A DNA stretch of 64,000 nucleotides from JAFDVN01 sp964472275 (GCA_964472275.1 CAYYJN010000005.1:16018-80017), one strand, 5' to 3'; shown: positions 41,252-50,045, counted from the first letter of the stretch. Notes: a model not told the origin generated them from the letters alone. Made by a program: numbers and translations.

Positions 41252-41898
41252 TTCCGTGGACGCTGCTCCCGGGCCTTGAAGGCATGGACCTGGAGGCGCT
41301 CGCCGCGCGGCCGGAACCGATCTGGATCCACGGCCCCGCCGGAAGCGGACGCAGCTCCTTCGCGGCGGAAGTGGCCAAGCGTCGCGGCGTTCCGGTGACG
41401 GATGGGCGCGAGCCCGGGCCCCGCGCCGTCGCCGCGTCCGCGGACGCGCCTCCCGGCGCCCGCTGGTTCGCCGTGCGCCTCGCGGGGCTGGATGAGCGTC
41501 CCGAGGCCCTCGCCCCGCTGCTGCGCGCGCTCGCGGTCGAGGAAGGGCTCGCGGGCGATCTCCCGGCCGCGCTTCTCCGCCTGCCCTGCCCCGGCAACCT
41601 GCGCGAGCTGCGCAACCGCGTGCTGCGCTTCAAGCTCCTCGGCCAGCTCCCCGAAGCGCCCGAGGCGGGAACGCCGCTCTTCGAAGCCGAAGATCTCGCC
41701 ACCAACCTCCACGCGATGGAAGCCTTCCTCCTGCACCGCGCCCTGCGCCGCGCCTACGGCAACCGCGTCGAAGCCGCCAAGCGCCTCGGCGTCAGCCGCC
41801 GCCAACTCTACATTCTCATCAAGCGCCACGGCGACCCCGTCAAAGGCGAAGCGCCCAGCGGCGAGCTGCCCAAGCGGATGGCGAAGCGGATGGGGTGA
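41248..41898 (+). CDS. Miniature NtrC-like regulator lacking the central AAA+ motifs
   Basis: A 216-residue protein with a P-loop IWIHGPAGSGRSSFAAE at residues 23-39. The later family segment LPCPGNLRELRNRVLR (compare WPGNVRELENVIER) and a C-terminal Fis helix-turn-helix (GNRVEAAKRLGVSRRQLYIL) are present. Missing are the GAFTGA sigma-54 contact loop and Walker B; only about 60 residues join the P-loop to the PGNLREL helix. It therefore probably cannot activate sigma-54 RNA polymerase and may be a DNA-binding antagonist or switch. It starts within the hemolysin III stop. Confidence 0.75.
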   Translation: MIPWTLLPGLEGMDLEALAARPEPIWIHGPAGSGRSSFAAEVAKRRGVPVTDGREPGPRAVAASADAPPGARWFAVRLAGLDERPEALAPLLRALAVEEGLAGDLPAALLRLPCPGNLRELRNRVLRFKLLGQLPEAPEAGTPLFEAEDLATNLHAMEAFLLHRALRRAYGNRVEAAKRLGVSRRQLYILIKRHGDPVKGEAPSGELPKRMAKRMG

Positions 41899-41961
41899 AC
41901 CAAACGGCTCTGGGCTTTTGCTCGCGCCGACCCATGGGATCCAACTCGCAGGGGTCGTGAT

Positions 41962-41997
41962 CAGCGAAAGCCAAAGGCCCAAAGCCGAAAGCCCCAG
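41962..41997. repeat. AAAGCC-unit tandem repeat (family F)
   Basis: Four degenerate units (CGAAAGCC, AAAGGCCC, AAAGCCG, AAAGCCCC) lie between two convergent genes. It is short and forms no clear hairpin alone. Confidence 0.55.
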
Positions 41998-41998
41998 C

Positions 41999-42916
41999 TC
42001 ACTTCCTCCGGATCATCTCCGGGATGATGTGGATGCCGGTCGTCTCGTGGCGGTAGAAGGCCGCGGTGATCTCGGCGCCGAGGAGGAAGATGGCGCAGCT
42101 GTAGTAGAGGAAGATGAGGCCCGCGACGACCTTGATCAGGGAGCCGTACATGATGCCCCAGGTGGAGGTGTGGGCGAGGTAGACGCCGAAGCCCCACTGG
42201 GCGGCCCACCACAGGGTCGTGGAGACGAGCGCGCCGAGCAGCGCGTGGCGGAAGGAGACATGGCAGCGGGGCAGGTGCTGGAGCGTCATGGTCACCACCA
42301 GCACGCCGAGCACGGGCGCGAAGAAGCCGAGCATGGCGACGCGGGGGATGTTCAGCTGCACGCCCAGCACGCCGCCCACCATGAGGCCCAACGCGAGCAC
42401 GAGGAAGAGCAGGCCGCCCAGCACGAGCGCCACGCGCCGCGCCCAGATGAGCTTCCGCGTCTGCCGGTGCTTCTTGAGGCGGAGGCCGAAGATGTGGGCG
42501 AGGCTCTTGTCGAGCTGGTTCACGCCCCAGAGGCTGCCGAAGAGCAGCACGCCCCAAGAGAGGCCCAGGCCGCCCACATGCTGGCTGTCGTGCATCACAT
42601 CCCGCACGAAATCCACGGGCAGGAAGGGGAACAGCTCGAAGAGGCCCGTGAGCAGCGGCTTGCCGTAGGCCTTCGAGCCCATGAAGAGGCCGAGCACCTT
42701 GAAGAGCAGCGTCGTCAGCGGCACGAGGCTGATGAGCAGCCAGAAGGTGAGACTCGCGGCGTAGCTCAGGCAATCGTCGTGGTTGAACTTCCGGCCCACT
42801 TCGAGCGCGAAGCGGCCGATGCCGCCGAGCCGCGGAAAGGCCTTCTCGAAGGCGCGCCACCGCGCCCGGAAATCTTCCCGAACCTGCCCCCAGCGCGTGA
42901 GCACCTGCTCGACCAC
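41999..42916 (-). CDS. YihY/BrkB-family membrane protein
   Basis: A 305-residue protein with six membrane helices. The N-terminal segment FALEVGRKFNHDDCLSYAAS matches the BrkB start (usually HDG...AAALAYY), and the later strings FGSLWGVNQLDKSLAHIFG and YSCAIFLLGAEITAAFYR are typical of the family. The start is GTG at 42916. Members were once called ribonuclease BN in error; they are now thought to be transporters or envelope proteins. No operon partner except the small gene upstream. Confidence 0.88.
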   Translation of the reverse strand: MVEQVLTRWGQVREDFRARWRAFEKAFPRLGGIGRFALEVGRKFNHDDCLSYAASLTFWLLISLVPLTTLLFKVLGLFMGSKAYGKPLLTGLFELFPFLPVDFVRDVMHDSQHVGGLGLSWGVLLFGSLWGVNQLDKSLAHIFGLRLKKHRQTRKLIWARRVALVLGGLLFLVLALGLMVGGVLGVQLNIPRVAMLGFFAPVLGVLVVTMTLQHLPRCHVSFRHALLGALVSTTLWWAAQWGFGVYLAHTSTWGIMYGSLIKVVAGLIFLYYSCAIFLLGAEITAAFYRHETTGIHIIPEMIRRK

Positions 42917-42932
42917 GGCGCGACCTTCGGAC

Positions 42933-43133
42933 CTAGAAACGGATGGGATGGCGCGGCAGCAGGTACATGAGCCAGGCCAGCGCCAGGCCGATGCCGATGA
43001 GGGCGACCGCGTGAGTGAGGATGCTGCGCTTGGTGCGCTCCGGCTTCGTGGTGGGCTTGAGCAGCCCCAGGACCAGGGCGATGCCCAGTCCCATGACGAA
43101 GAAGTGGATCACATGGCTGCTCAGAAAGCGCAT
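42933..43133 (-). CDS. Small two-helix membrane protein
   Basis: A 66-residue protein with two hydrophobic helices (VIHFFVMGLGIALVLGLL and ILTHAVALIGIGLALAWLMY) joined by a basic loop (KPTTKPERTKRS). It lies 16 bp before the BrkB gene on the same strand, probably in one transcript. No family is recognised. Confidence 0.65.
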   Translation of the reverse strand: MRFLSSHVIHFFVMGLGIALVLGLLKPTTKPERTKRSILTHAVALIGIGLALAWLMYLLPRHPIRF

Positions 43134-43148
43134 GGATTCAGGGTATCA

Positions 43149-43231
43149 GGCGGGAGGCTGGAGGCTGGAGGTATCTGAGCGGCCCGATGGGCCGCGCCAT
43201 CAGCGCCTCCGGTCTCCAGCCTCCGACCTGC
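43149..43231. repeat. CTGGAGG hairpin with inner GC element (family D)
   Basis: The left arm (43149-43172) is GGCGGGAGGCTGGAGGCTGG and AGGT. The right arm (43202-43230) is AGCGCCTCCGGTCTCCAGCC and TCCGACCTG. The core GCGGCCCGATGGGCCGCG is a perfect inner hairpin and matches the other D cores. It separates the small membrane gene from the end of lon. Confidence 0.88.
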
Positions 43232-43232
43232 C

Positions 43233-45689
43233 TTACTGCGCCGTCGCCTGACCGCCGGGCGGGACCGGGGCCTGGGGGACGGACTGGGGCTCCGCGGGCC
43301 GTGGCTGGGGCATGCGGGTGAGGGCCAGGGGAATCACCTCATCCATGTGGGAGACGAGGTGGATGCTCAGGAGCTCGCGGACCTCCGCCGGGACATCCTC
43401 CAGGCTGCGGGCGTTCTCGGCGGGGACGAGCACGGCCTTGCGGCCGAGGCGGTGCGCCGCGAGCAATTTCTCTTTCAGGCCGCCGATGGGCAGCACCATG
43501 CCGCGCAGGGTGAGCTCGCCGGTCATGGCGAGGTCGGCGCGGGCCGGGATGCCGGTCAGCACGGAGATGAGCGCCGTGGCCATGGTGATGCCCGCGCTGG
43601 GGCCGTCCTTGGGGATGGCGCCTTCGGGCACATGGAGGTGGATGTCCTGCTTCTCCAGGAAGGCGGATGGGATGCCCAGGCGCTCCGCCCGCGCGCGCAC
43701 GAAGGACAGCGCGATGTTGGCGCTCTCCTGCATGACCTCGCCAAGCTTGCCCGTGAGCTTGAGGTTGCCTTTGCCGGGCAGCACCGCCGCCTCGATGGTG
43801 AGCAGGTCGCCGCCGGTGGGCGTCCAGGCGAGGCCGTTCACGACGCCCGGAAGAGGCTGCTCATCCACATGGCTCTCGTGGAATTTCTCCGGTCCGAGCA
43901 GCTTCACGATGCGCGGCGCGGTGACGGCCGGATCGAAGACCGGCCCCGCCTGTTCCGCCAGCCGCGCGGGCTGCAGCGCGTGGCGGGCGAGCTTGCGGAG
44001 CACATTGGAGAGCTCCCGCTCCAACTGGCGGACGCCGGCCTCGCGGGTGTAGCCCGTGACGAGCTTCTCCACGGACCCGCGATCGAAGGTGATCGCCAGC
44101 TCCGTCATGCCATGGCGCTCAATGGCCTTTGGGATGAGGTGCTGCTCGGCGATGGCGAGCTTCTCCTTCAGCGTGTAGCTGGAGAGCTCGATGACTTCGA
44201 GGCGGTCGTCCAGCGGCTCCGGGATCTGGTGGCGCACATTGGCCGTGGCGAGGAAGAGCACCTGGCTCAGATCGAAGCCCACATCCAGGTAGTGATCCTG
44301 AAAGGCGGCGTTCTGCTCGGGGTCGAGCACTTCCAGCAGCGCGCTGCTCGGGTCGCCGCGCCAGTCGCTCGCCATCTTGTCAATCTCGTCCAGGAGGATG
44401 AGCGGATTGCGCACCTTCGCCTTCTTCATGGAGGCGATGACGCGGCCGGGCATGGAGCCGATGTAGGTGCGCCGGTGGCCGCGGATCTCGGCTTCGTCGC
44501 GCACGCCGCCCAGGCTGATGCGCACGAAGGGGCGGTTGAGCGCCCGCGCGATGCTGCGCGCCAGCGAAGTCTTGCCGACGCCGGGAGGGCCGACGAGGCA
44601 GAGGATGGGGCCGCGCAGGGCCTTGGCCTCGCCCGCTTCGCCGCCTTCACCGGAGCTGACGGCCTGATCCGACAACCGCTTCATCACGGCGAGGTGTTCG
44701 AGGATGCGGGCCTTCACCTTCTCCAGGCCCGCGTGATCCTCATCGAGGATCTTCTCGGCCGCGTCCAGATCCAGCTTCTCTTCGGCCTTCGCTTTCCAGG
44801 GCAGGGCCAAGAGCCAATCAATGTAGCTGCGGCTGACGGTGGCTTCGGCGCTCTGGGGCGGCATGGCCTCCAGGCGCTCCAGCTCTTCGAGCGCCTTGGC
44901 CTGAGCCTCCTCGCTCATGCCCGCGGCCTCGATCTGCTCGCGCAGGCGGCCCCACTCGTCCTTGTCCTCCTTCTTGCCGAGCTCCTGCTGGATCACCCGC
45001 ATCTTCTCGTTGAGGACATATTGCTTGTGGTCCTGGTCCAGGCGCTTGCGGGTCTTCTCCTCGACCTCGCGCTCCACATCGGTGCGCGCCTTGTCCATCT
45101 CCAGCAGTTCCAGGAGCGCGTCCATGCGGGGGATGAGCTCCACCTGCTCCAGCACATGCTGCTTGCGGCGCACATCCGCCGGGACGAGCTGAACCACCGC
45201 GTCCACGGCCTTGCCCAAGGGAAGCTCTTTCACTTGGTCCATGGCGAGGAGGCGGCTGGCGTCGGGATTGCGGCCGAGGAAGGATTCCACCTCGCCGTGG
45301 AAACGCGAAAGCTCCTCCGTGCCGTCCGCCACGGGCTCGGGCAGCAGGTAGGCCTCGGCCTGGAGGATTTCGCCGTCATCCATGTAGCGGCGCAGGTGCA
45401 CGCGGGCGACGCCTTTCACGCCCACCTTATACTGCTCGCGGGGCAGCGCGATGACGCTCTCGACCAGCGCGAGCGTGCCGATGTCGAAGAGGTCATCGCC
45501 CCCGGGGCTTTCCACCTTCGGGTCGCGCTGGGTGAGCATGAGCAGGTGATCGCCGGCCTTCACGGCCTGCTCGAGGGTGTGGACGGACGCTTTGCGGCCC
45601 ACGACGAAGGGCACGCGGGCGCCGGGGAACAGGACCATGTCGCGGATCGGGATCGCGGGCAGGGTCAGGGTCTTGGGAACGAGGGTCAA
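43233..45689 (-). CDS. lon: ATP-dependent protease Lon
   Basis: An 818-residue protease. The substrate-binding N-domain (LPAIPIRDMVLFPGARVPF) and coiled coil precede the AAA+ module, with Walker A GPPGVGKTSLARSIA and Walker B ILLDEIDKM. The catalytic dyad is Ser in PKDGPSAGITMATAL and Lys in GGLKEKLLAAHR. The start codon is TTG at 45689, with GGAG six bases upstream; no better ATG exists. TTG may lower translation. The neighbours clpX and greA make a quality-control cluster, but a family D repeat separates lon from clpX. Confidence 0.96.
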   Translation of the reverse strand: MTLVPKTLTLPAIPIRDMVLFPGARVPFVVGRKASVHTLEQAVKAGDHLLMLTQRDPKVESPGGDDLFDIGTLALVESVIALPREQYKVGVKGVARVHLRRYMDDGEILQAEAYLLPEPVADGTEELSRFHGEVESFLGRNPDASRLLAMDQVKELPLGKAVDAVVQLVPADVRRKQHVLEQVELIPRMDALLELLEMDKARTDVEREVEEKTRKRLDQDHKQYVLNEKMRVIQQELGKKEDKDEWGRLREQIEAAGMSEEAQAKALEELERLEAMPPQSAEATVSRSYIDWLLALPWKAKAEEKLDLDAAEKILDEDHAGLEKVKARILEHLAVMKRLSDQAVSSGEGGEAGEAKALRGPILCLVGPPGVGKTSLARSIARALNRPFVRISLGGVRDEAEIRGHRRTYIGSMPGRVIASMKKAKVRNPLILLDEIDKMASDWRGDPSSALLEVLDPEQNAAFQDHYLDVGFDLSQVLFLATANVRHQIPEPLDDRLEVIELSSYTLKEKLAIAEQHLIPKAIERHGMTELAITFDRGSVEKLVTGYTREAGVRQLERELSNVLRKLARHALQPARLAEQAGPVFDPAVTAPRIVKLLGPEKFHESHVDEQPLPGVVNGLAWTPTGGDLLTIEAAVLPGKGNLKLTGKLGEVMQESANIALSFVRARAERLGIPSAFLEKQDIHLHVPEGAIPKDGPSAGITMATALISVLTGIPARADLAMTGELTLRGMVLPIGGLKEKLLAAHRLGRKAVLVPAENARSLEDVPAEVRELLSIHLVSHMDEVIPLALTRMPQPRPAEPQSVPQAPVPPGGQATAQ

Positions 45690-45750
45690 GGGTTGCTCCG
45701 GCCGCAGGAAAGCGGCTCACCTAAATTGTAGGCTCCCCGCGCAAGACGAG

Positions 45751-45775
45751 CCCGAAGTGCGTAACGCACTTCGGG
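45751..45775. repeat. Perfect 12-bp palindrome next to family D element
   Basis: CCCGAAGTGCGT and ACGCACTTCGGG are exact complements separated by one A. With no real loop, it is more likely a cruciform, operator or recombination site than an RNA terminator. It directly adjoins the left arm of the family D element. Confidence 0.75.
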
Positions 45776-45903
45776 GACTGGAGACTGGAGGCTGGAGGCA
45801 TTTGAGGCAGCCCTGCGGGCCGCGTCCTGACTTTGGCCGAAACCTACCAGTGCGACCGGATGGGCCGCGATCAGCTCCAGCTTCCAGCCTCCGGTCTCCA
45901 GCC
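45776..45903. repeat. CTGGAGR hairpin with two inner GC elements (family D)
   Basis: The left arm (45776-45799) is GGACTGGAGACTGGAGGCTG and GAGG. The right arm (45874-45903) is CAGCTCCAGCTTCCAGCCTC and CGGTCTCCAG. The core contains GCAGCCCTGCGGGCCGCG and, later, GCGACCGGATGGGCCGCG, two copies of the D-family inner motif. It lies between clpX and lon. Confidence 0.88.
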
Positions 45904-45908
45904 CGCCA

Positions 45909-47156
45909 TCACCCAGCCGCTGAGATCGGCGCGCTGGGGATGCCCAGCACATCCTCGACTTTCTTGCGGGTGAGGCGAAGGGCTTCCTTCTGGGTGCGCT
46001 CATCCGAAGGCAGGTCGAACATGGGGTCGAGGAGCACCTGCTCCAGCAGGCCGCGAAGGCCGCGGGCGCCGAGCTTGCGGGTGAGAGCCTGCTCGGCGAG
46101 GGCGTCCAGCGCGCCTTCGTCGAAGGTGAGCTCGATATCGTCCATGTCGAAGAGCTTCTGGAACTGCTTGGTGACGGCGTTCTTGGGCTGGGTGAGGATG
46201 GCAACGAGCGCCTCCCGGTCCAGCGGCTTGAGCGCGGCCATCACGGGCAGGCGGCCCACCAGCTCGGGGATGAGGCCGAACTTGATGATGTCCTCCGGCT
46301 CCGCGAGGCGGATGAGATTCTCCTTGTCGTCGCGGCTCGCGGGCTTGGCGCCGAAGCCGACGGCCTTGGCGCGGATGCGCTGCTTGATGATGTCCTCGAC
46401 GCCGACGAAGGCGCCGCCGCAGATGAAGAGGATGTTGGCCGTGTCCACCTGGATGAATTCCTGGTGGGGATGCTTGCGCCCGCCCTGGGGCGGCACATTG
46501 GCGACGGTTCCCTCGATGAGCTTGAGCAGCGCCTGCTGCACGCCTTCGCCGCTCACATCGCGGGTGATCGAAGGGTTCTCGCTCTTGCGGCCGATCTTGT
46601 CAATCTCGTCAATGAAGACGATGCCCTTCTGGGCGCGCTCCAGATCGTAGTTCGCGGCCTGCAGCAGCTTGGTGAGGATGTTCTCCACATCCTCGCCCAC
46701 ATAGCCGGCCTCCGTGAGGGTCGTCGCGTCCGCGAGCGCGAAGGGCACATCCAGCACCTTGGCGAGGGTCTGGGCGAGGAGCGTCTTGCCTGTGCCCGTG
46801 GGCCCGAGGAGCAGGATGTTGCTCTTCTGCAGCTCGACTTCGTTGCCGCCCAGCCCCTTCTTGGGGACGAGGATGCGCTTGTAGTGGTTGTAGACGGCGA
46901 CGCTGAGGCGCTTCTTCGCCTCTTCCTGGCCGATCACATAGTCATCCAGGTAGGCCTTGATCTCGCGCGGGCGGGCGAGCTTGGCCTCGTGCTTGCCGAC
47001 GGCCTTGCTCTGCTTGCCCATGCGGAGCTGCATCTGCCCCGCTTCCACGCACTCGTTGCAGATGAAGGCGTCCGGCCCGGCGAGGAGCTGTTCGACCTCA
47101 GCGGGGCCTTTGCCGCAGAAGGAGCATTTCTGCTCGCGCTTGTATTTGTTGTTCAT
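45909..47156 (-). CDS. clpX: ATP-dependent Clp protease ATP-binding subunit ClpX
   Basis: A 415-residue unfoldase. The N-terminal zinc domain has Cys11, 14, 33 and 36 (KCSFCGKG and FICNECVE). Walker A is LLGPTGTGKTLLAQ and Walker B is GIVFIDEIDKIG. The later strings RDVSGEGVQQALLKLIEGT and the IGF-type loop region are as expected. clpP and tig are not next to it. The next gene upstream, greA, ends 11 bp before the clpX start codon. Confidence 0.97.
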   Translation of the reverse strand: MNNKYKREQKCSFCGKGPAEVEQLLAGPDAFICNECVEAGQMQLRMGKQSKAVGKHEAKLARPREIKAYLDDYVIGQEEAKKRLSVAVYNHYKRILVPKKGLGGNEVELQKSNILLLGPTGTGKTLLAQTLAKVLDVPFALADATTLTEAGYVGEDVENILTKLLQAANYDLERAQKGIVFIDEIDKIGRKSENPSITRDVSGEGVQQALLKLIEGTVANVPPQGGRKHPHQEFIQVDTANILFICGGAFVGVEDIIKQRIRAKAVGFGAKPASRDDKENLIRLAEPEDIIKFGLIPELVGRLPVMAALKPLDREALVAILTQPKNAVTKQFQKLFDMDDIELTFDEGALDALAEQALTRKLGARGLRGLLEQVLLDPMFDLPSDERTQKEALRLTRKKVEDVLGIPSAPISAAG

Positions 47157-47167
47157 GGGGCCGCCTC

Positions 47168-47638
47168 CTAGGCGACATCGTGGACGGTCTTCAACACCAG
47201 GATCTCGAACCGGCGCACGCCGGCGGGGATCTTCACGCGCACTTCGCTGCCTTCCTCCTGGCCCACCAGCGCGATGCCGATGGGGCTGGAGATGCTGAGG
47301 AGGCCGGGATCCTCGCCCAGCTCCTCGGGCAGCACCAGCTTGTAGGTCTTCTCCTCATCGGAATCCAGGTCGAGGATCGTGAGAATGGACCCGTAGGCGG
47401 CGCGGTCCTTGGGCAGGCGGGAGATGTCCAGGGAGGCGATCTCCTGGATCCGCTTTTCGAGGGTGACCATCTTCACCTGGAACATGTCGCGCTTGGCGAG
47501 GGCCTGCTCGTACTCGGCGTTCTCGGAGAGGTCGCCCTGCCCGGCGGCGCGGGCGATCTCCTCGGGGATCTCGGTGAGGAGGGCGTTCTTGACGACCTTC
47601 AGGTCATTTTCCAGCTTGGCGAGAACATGCTTGGGCAT
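47168..47638 (-). CDS. greA: Transcription elongation factor GreA/GreB family
   Basis: A 156-residue protein. The coiled-coil N-domain carries the acidic tip (AAGQGDLSENAEYEQALAKR, with DLSENAEY diagnostic). The C-terminal FKBP-like domain ends with SSPIGIALVGQEEGSEVRVK. It enters the RNA polymerase secondary channel and stimulates cleavage of backtracked RNA. Length matches GreA. It lies directly upstream of clpX on the same strand, 11 bp apart. Confidence 0.93.
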   Translation of the reverse strand: MPKHVLAKLENDLKVVKNALLTEIPEEIARAAGQGDLSENAEYEQALAKRDMFQVKMVTLEKRIQEIASLDISRLPKDRAAYGSILTILDLDSDEEKTYKLVLPEELGEDPGLLSISSPIGIALVGQEEGSEVRVKIPAGVRRFEILVLKTVHDVA

Positions 47639-47692
47639 GCGGACTTCCTGGAGCGGGGGGCTGCGGGCCCCTGGGGTGAAAGGTGAGAGGAA

Positions 47693-48655
47693 CTAGGATT
47701 CTAGCCAGCCCTCCACCCATTGGGGGGGTGGGAGGTCTGGGGCGCCCGGGCCGGGCTGGGTCTTGAAGCGGCGGTGCATCCAGAACCACCAGCGCGGATC
47801 CTTGCGGATCTGGGCCTCGATGCGGGCGGTCATGGCCTGGGTGGCGGTCCAGGCGTCGCGCTCGGAATCCCCGGTCTGCGCGACCTGGAAAGGCGGCTCG
47901 AAACGGACGACGATGCGGCCTTCCGCGTCGGGCCAACTGAAGACCGGAAGGATCGGGAGGTGATAGCGCGTGGCGAAGGCGCCCGCCGTGGGAAAGGTGG
48001 AGGCCCACTGCCCCAGGCAGCGCACGAAGACGCCGCCGCCCAGCGCGTCCTGGTCCAGCATGAAACCGACGCCCCGCTTCTGGCGCAGGGCCTGGAGGGT
48101 GCCCCGGGCGCCGCCGTCTTTGAGGATCACGGTGTTGCCGAAGCGGACGCGGAGGGCGGCTGAAACCGGCTCCAGGAGCGGGTTGTCCAGCTCCCGGCCG
48201 ATGACGGCGAGGGAGCGGCCCGCGAGGCTCTGGGCGAGGGCGACCGCCTCCCAGTTGCCGTAATGGCCCGTGAGCTGGATGAAGCCCTTGCCTTCCGCCG
48301 CGGCGGCGTCGAAATGCTCCAGGCCCTCGACCTTGATCCAGGCGCGGAGCTGCTCCGGCGTGGCCCGGCGCAATTTCAGAAGGCCGAGGAAGAGCGCCCC
48401 GTAGTGGCGGAAGCAGGCCCAGGCCACGGCGCGGACTTCCTTCTCCGAAAGCCCCAGATCCGCCGCCCGCAGGTTCTCCCGGGCGACGCGGCGATGGCGC
48501 GAATCCACCGCGTGAAAGGCCGCGCCGATCCCGCGCCCCAGCACCTGAAGCGTGCCCCAGGGCAAATGGCCCAACAGCCCGTCCGCCACCTTGAAGGCGG
48601 CGAATTCGGCCCGATGTCGAAGGGTGGGGCGGAAGGTGGGTTGGGGATCAGCCAT
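47693..48655 (-). CDS. LpxL/HtrB-type lysophospholipid (lipid A) acyltransferase
   Basis: A 320-residue inner-membrane enzyme. The catalytic HX4D/E-type motif is QLTGHYGNWEAVALAQ. GVGFMLDQDALGGGVFV and the C-terminal signature WWFWMHRRFKTQP are typical of the LpxL/LpxM family, which adds secondary acyl chains to lipid A. This supports a Gram-negative outer membrane. The upstream hairpin marks the end of the arginine deiminase gene, so this gene has its own promoter or relies on read-through. Confidence 0.92.
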   Translation of the reverse strand: MADPQPTFRPTLRHRAEFAAFKVADGLLGHLPWGTLQVLGRGIGAAFHAVDSRHRRVARENLRAADLGLSEKEVRAVAWACFRHYGALFLGLLKLRRATPEQLRAWIKVEGLEHFDAAAAEGKGFIQLTGHYGNWEAVALAQSLAGRSLAVIGRELDNPLLEPVSAALRVRFGNTVILKDGGARGTLQALRQKRGVGFMLDQDALGGGVFVRCLGQWASTFPTAGAFATRYHLPILPVFSWPDAEGRIVVRFEPPFQVAQTGDSERDAWTATQAMTARIEAQIRKDPRWWFWMHRRFKTQPGPGAPDLPPPQWVEGWLES

Positions 48656-48656
48656 A

Positions 48657-48692
48657 AAAGAAGGGCGCCCCGGATTCCCGAGGCGCGCTTTC
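48657..48692 (-). terminator. Intrinsic terminator of the arginine deiminase gene
   Basis: Read on the minus strand, AAAGCGCGCCTCGGG pairs with CCGGGGCGCCCTT across an AAT loop, and TTCTTTTAT follows. The stem has one or two mismatches. It lies between arcA and the acyltransferase start. Confidence 0.75.
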
Positions 48693-48743
48693 CAAGTTTA
48701 CCAGTCCGAGGTGGCGATGGGCCAACACCAATGAATGCGGCGC

Positions 48744-50045
48744 TTACATCCTGTCCCGGCTCAGGGGCATCGTCATGCAGCGGGGGCCGCCCCGGGCGCG
48801 GCTCAGTTCGCTGCTTTCGATCTGGACGAGGTACTTGGAGCCGTCCAGCAGGTTGATGGAGGGGTCCTTGAGCAGCTCCGCCGCTTCCAGGACGCGGTAG
48901 CCGGCCTTGGCCAGTTCTTCGGCCGTGGCGCGGTTGCGCTTGTAGCTCGTGATGACGCCGGGAGCGAGGGCGAAGGCGTTGGCGCCGTCCGTCCACTGCT
49001 CCCGCTGCTGCATGATGTAGTCGCCGCCGCCGCAGAAGACGGGCTTGAGATCAATCCCCACTTCCTTCAGCGAGTGCAGCAGGTTCGCGCCGTGGGTGAA
49101 GCGCAGCTCCTCGTGGCGCAGGTCCACCTTCACCACATTGAGCAGCTCGTTGGAGCCATCGGTGAAGTAGGGCGGGTAGACGAGGCACTCGTCCTCGTGG
49201 ATGCGCGTGAAGACCGTGTCCAGGTGCATGACCGAGCGCTTCTTCGGCATGAGCACCATGAAGAGGTGCTCGAAGGTGCCTTCGCCTCTGCGGTAATCCT
49301 GGCGAAGGCTTTCGGCGAGGATGTTCAGCGCGTCCGTCGTCGTGCGTTCCGAGACGCCCACCGCGATGGCCTTGTCGCTGAGCACGAGGACATCGCCGCC
49401 CTCCAGGCTCACGGGCATGCGGATGTCCCCGCGGATGAGCGGCGTCACCTGGTCGAACCAGAGGTCGTTGTCCGTGAGATGCCGGAAGCGCGGGTGGTGG
49501 CGGAACACATAGCTGAGGATGAGCGGCTCCCGCTGCCGCGCCCAGGTGGCCATGGAGTTCACGCAGTAGCCGTCGCCCACCACGGCGGCGGGGTCGCGCA
49601 TGAAGAGCAGGTTCGGGATGGGGTTGAGCTGGTAATCGAATTCGCGCTGCCAGTGGGTCTGCTGCTGCATGTCCTCCCAAGGCAGACCCGTGATGACCGC
49701 CGCGCCCGCCTGCGCGCTCGTCATGGCACGGAGCAGCGAGCAGGTTTCCTCCGGAAGGTTCACGAGCTTCTTCAAGTCCTCGATGAAGCGGAGCTTCACG
49801 CCTTCATCCGCCAGGGACTCGATGAAGAGGTGCTGGATGTCGAGCACCTCGTCCGCGACGCGCGCCAGCACTTTGCGGAACTGGGCGTGCTCCTCCCGGG
49901 CCTGCGGCCCGTAGAGGATGTCGTCGAAGAGGAGCTTCTCCATCATCGCGGGGACCATCAGGTCCGTTTCAGGTCCGGGATCATGGACGACCACCTGCCT
50001 CAGGCGGCCGGTCTCCGAGAAGACCGAGAGCTGGATGGGCTGCAT
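48744..50045 (-). CDS. arcA: Arginine deiminase
   Basis: A 433-residue enzyme that hydrolyses arginine to citrulline and ammonia. The active-site set is present: NLLFMRDPAAVVGDG, MPVSLEGGDVLVLSDKA (EGGD), VMHLDTVFTRIHEDE (HxD) and the nucleophile Cys near the end in ARGGPRCMTMPLSRD. The ATG at 50045 is chosen; a GTG three codons earlier is possible. The usual partners arcB (carbamoyltransferase) and arcC (carbamate kinase) are not adjacent, so the full ATP-yielding pathway is not shown here. Confidence 0.93.
   Translation of the reverse strand: MQPIQLSVFSETGRLRQVVVHDPGPETDLMVPAMMEKLLFDDILYGPQAREEHAQFRKVLARVADEVLDIQHLFIESLADEGVKLRFIEDLKKLVNLPEETCSLLRAMTSAQAGAAVITGLPWEDMQQQTHWQREFDYQLNPIPNLLFMRDPAAVVGDGYCVNSMATWARQREPLILSYVFRHHPRFRHLTDNDLWFDQVTPLIRGDIRMPVSLEGGDVLVLSDKAIAVGVSERTTTDALNILAESLRQDYRRGEGTFEHLFMVLMPKKRSVMHLDTVFTRIHEDECLVYPPYFTDGSNELLNVVKVDLRHEELRFTHGANLLHSLKEVGIDLKPVFCGGGDYIMQQREQWTDGANAFALAPGVITSYKRNRATAEELAKAGYRVLEAAELLKDPSINLLDGSKYLVQIESSELSRARGGPRCMTMPLSRDRM

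Noticed and set aside
43347..45731. Open frame of about 790 codons antisense to lon
   Set aside because: It lies wholly opposite a clear lon gene, has a composition typical of reversed high-G+C coding (Ala/Arg/His/Gly), and no recognisable domain.
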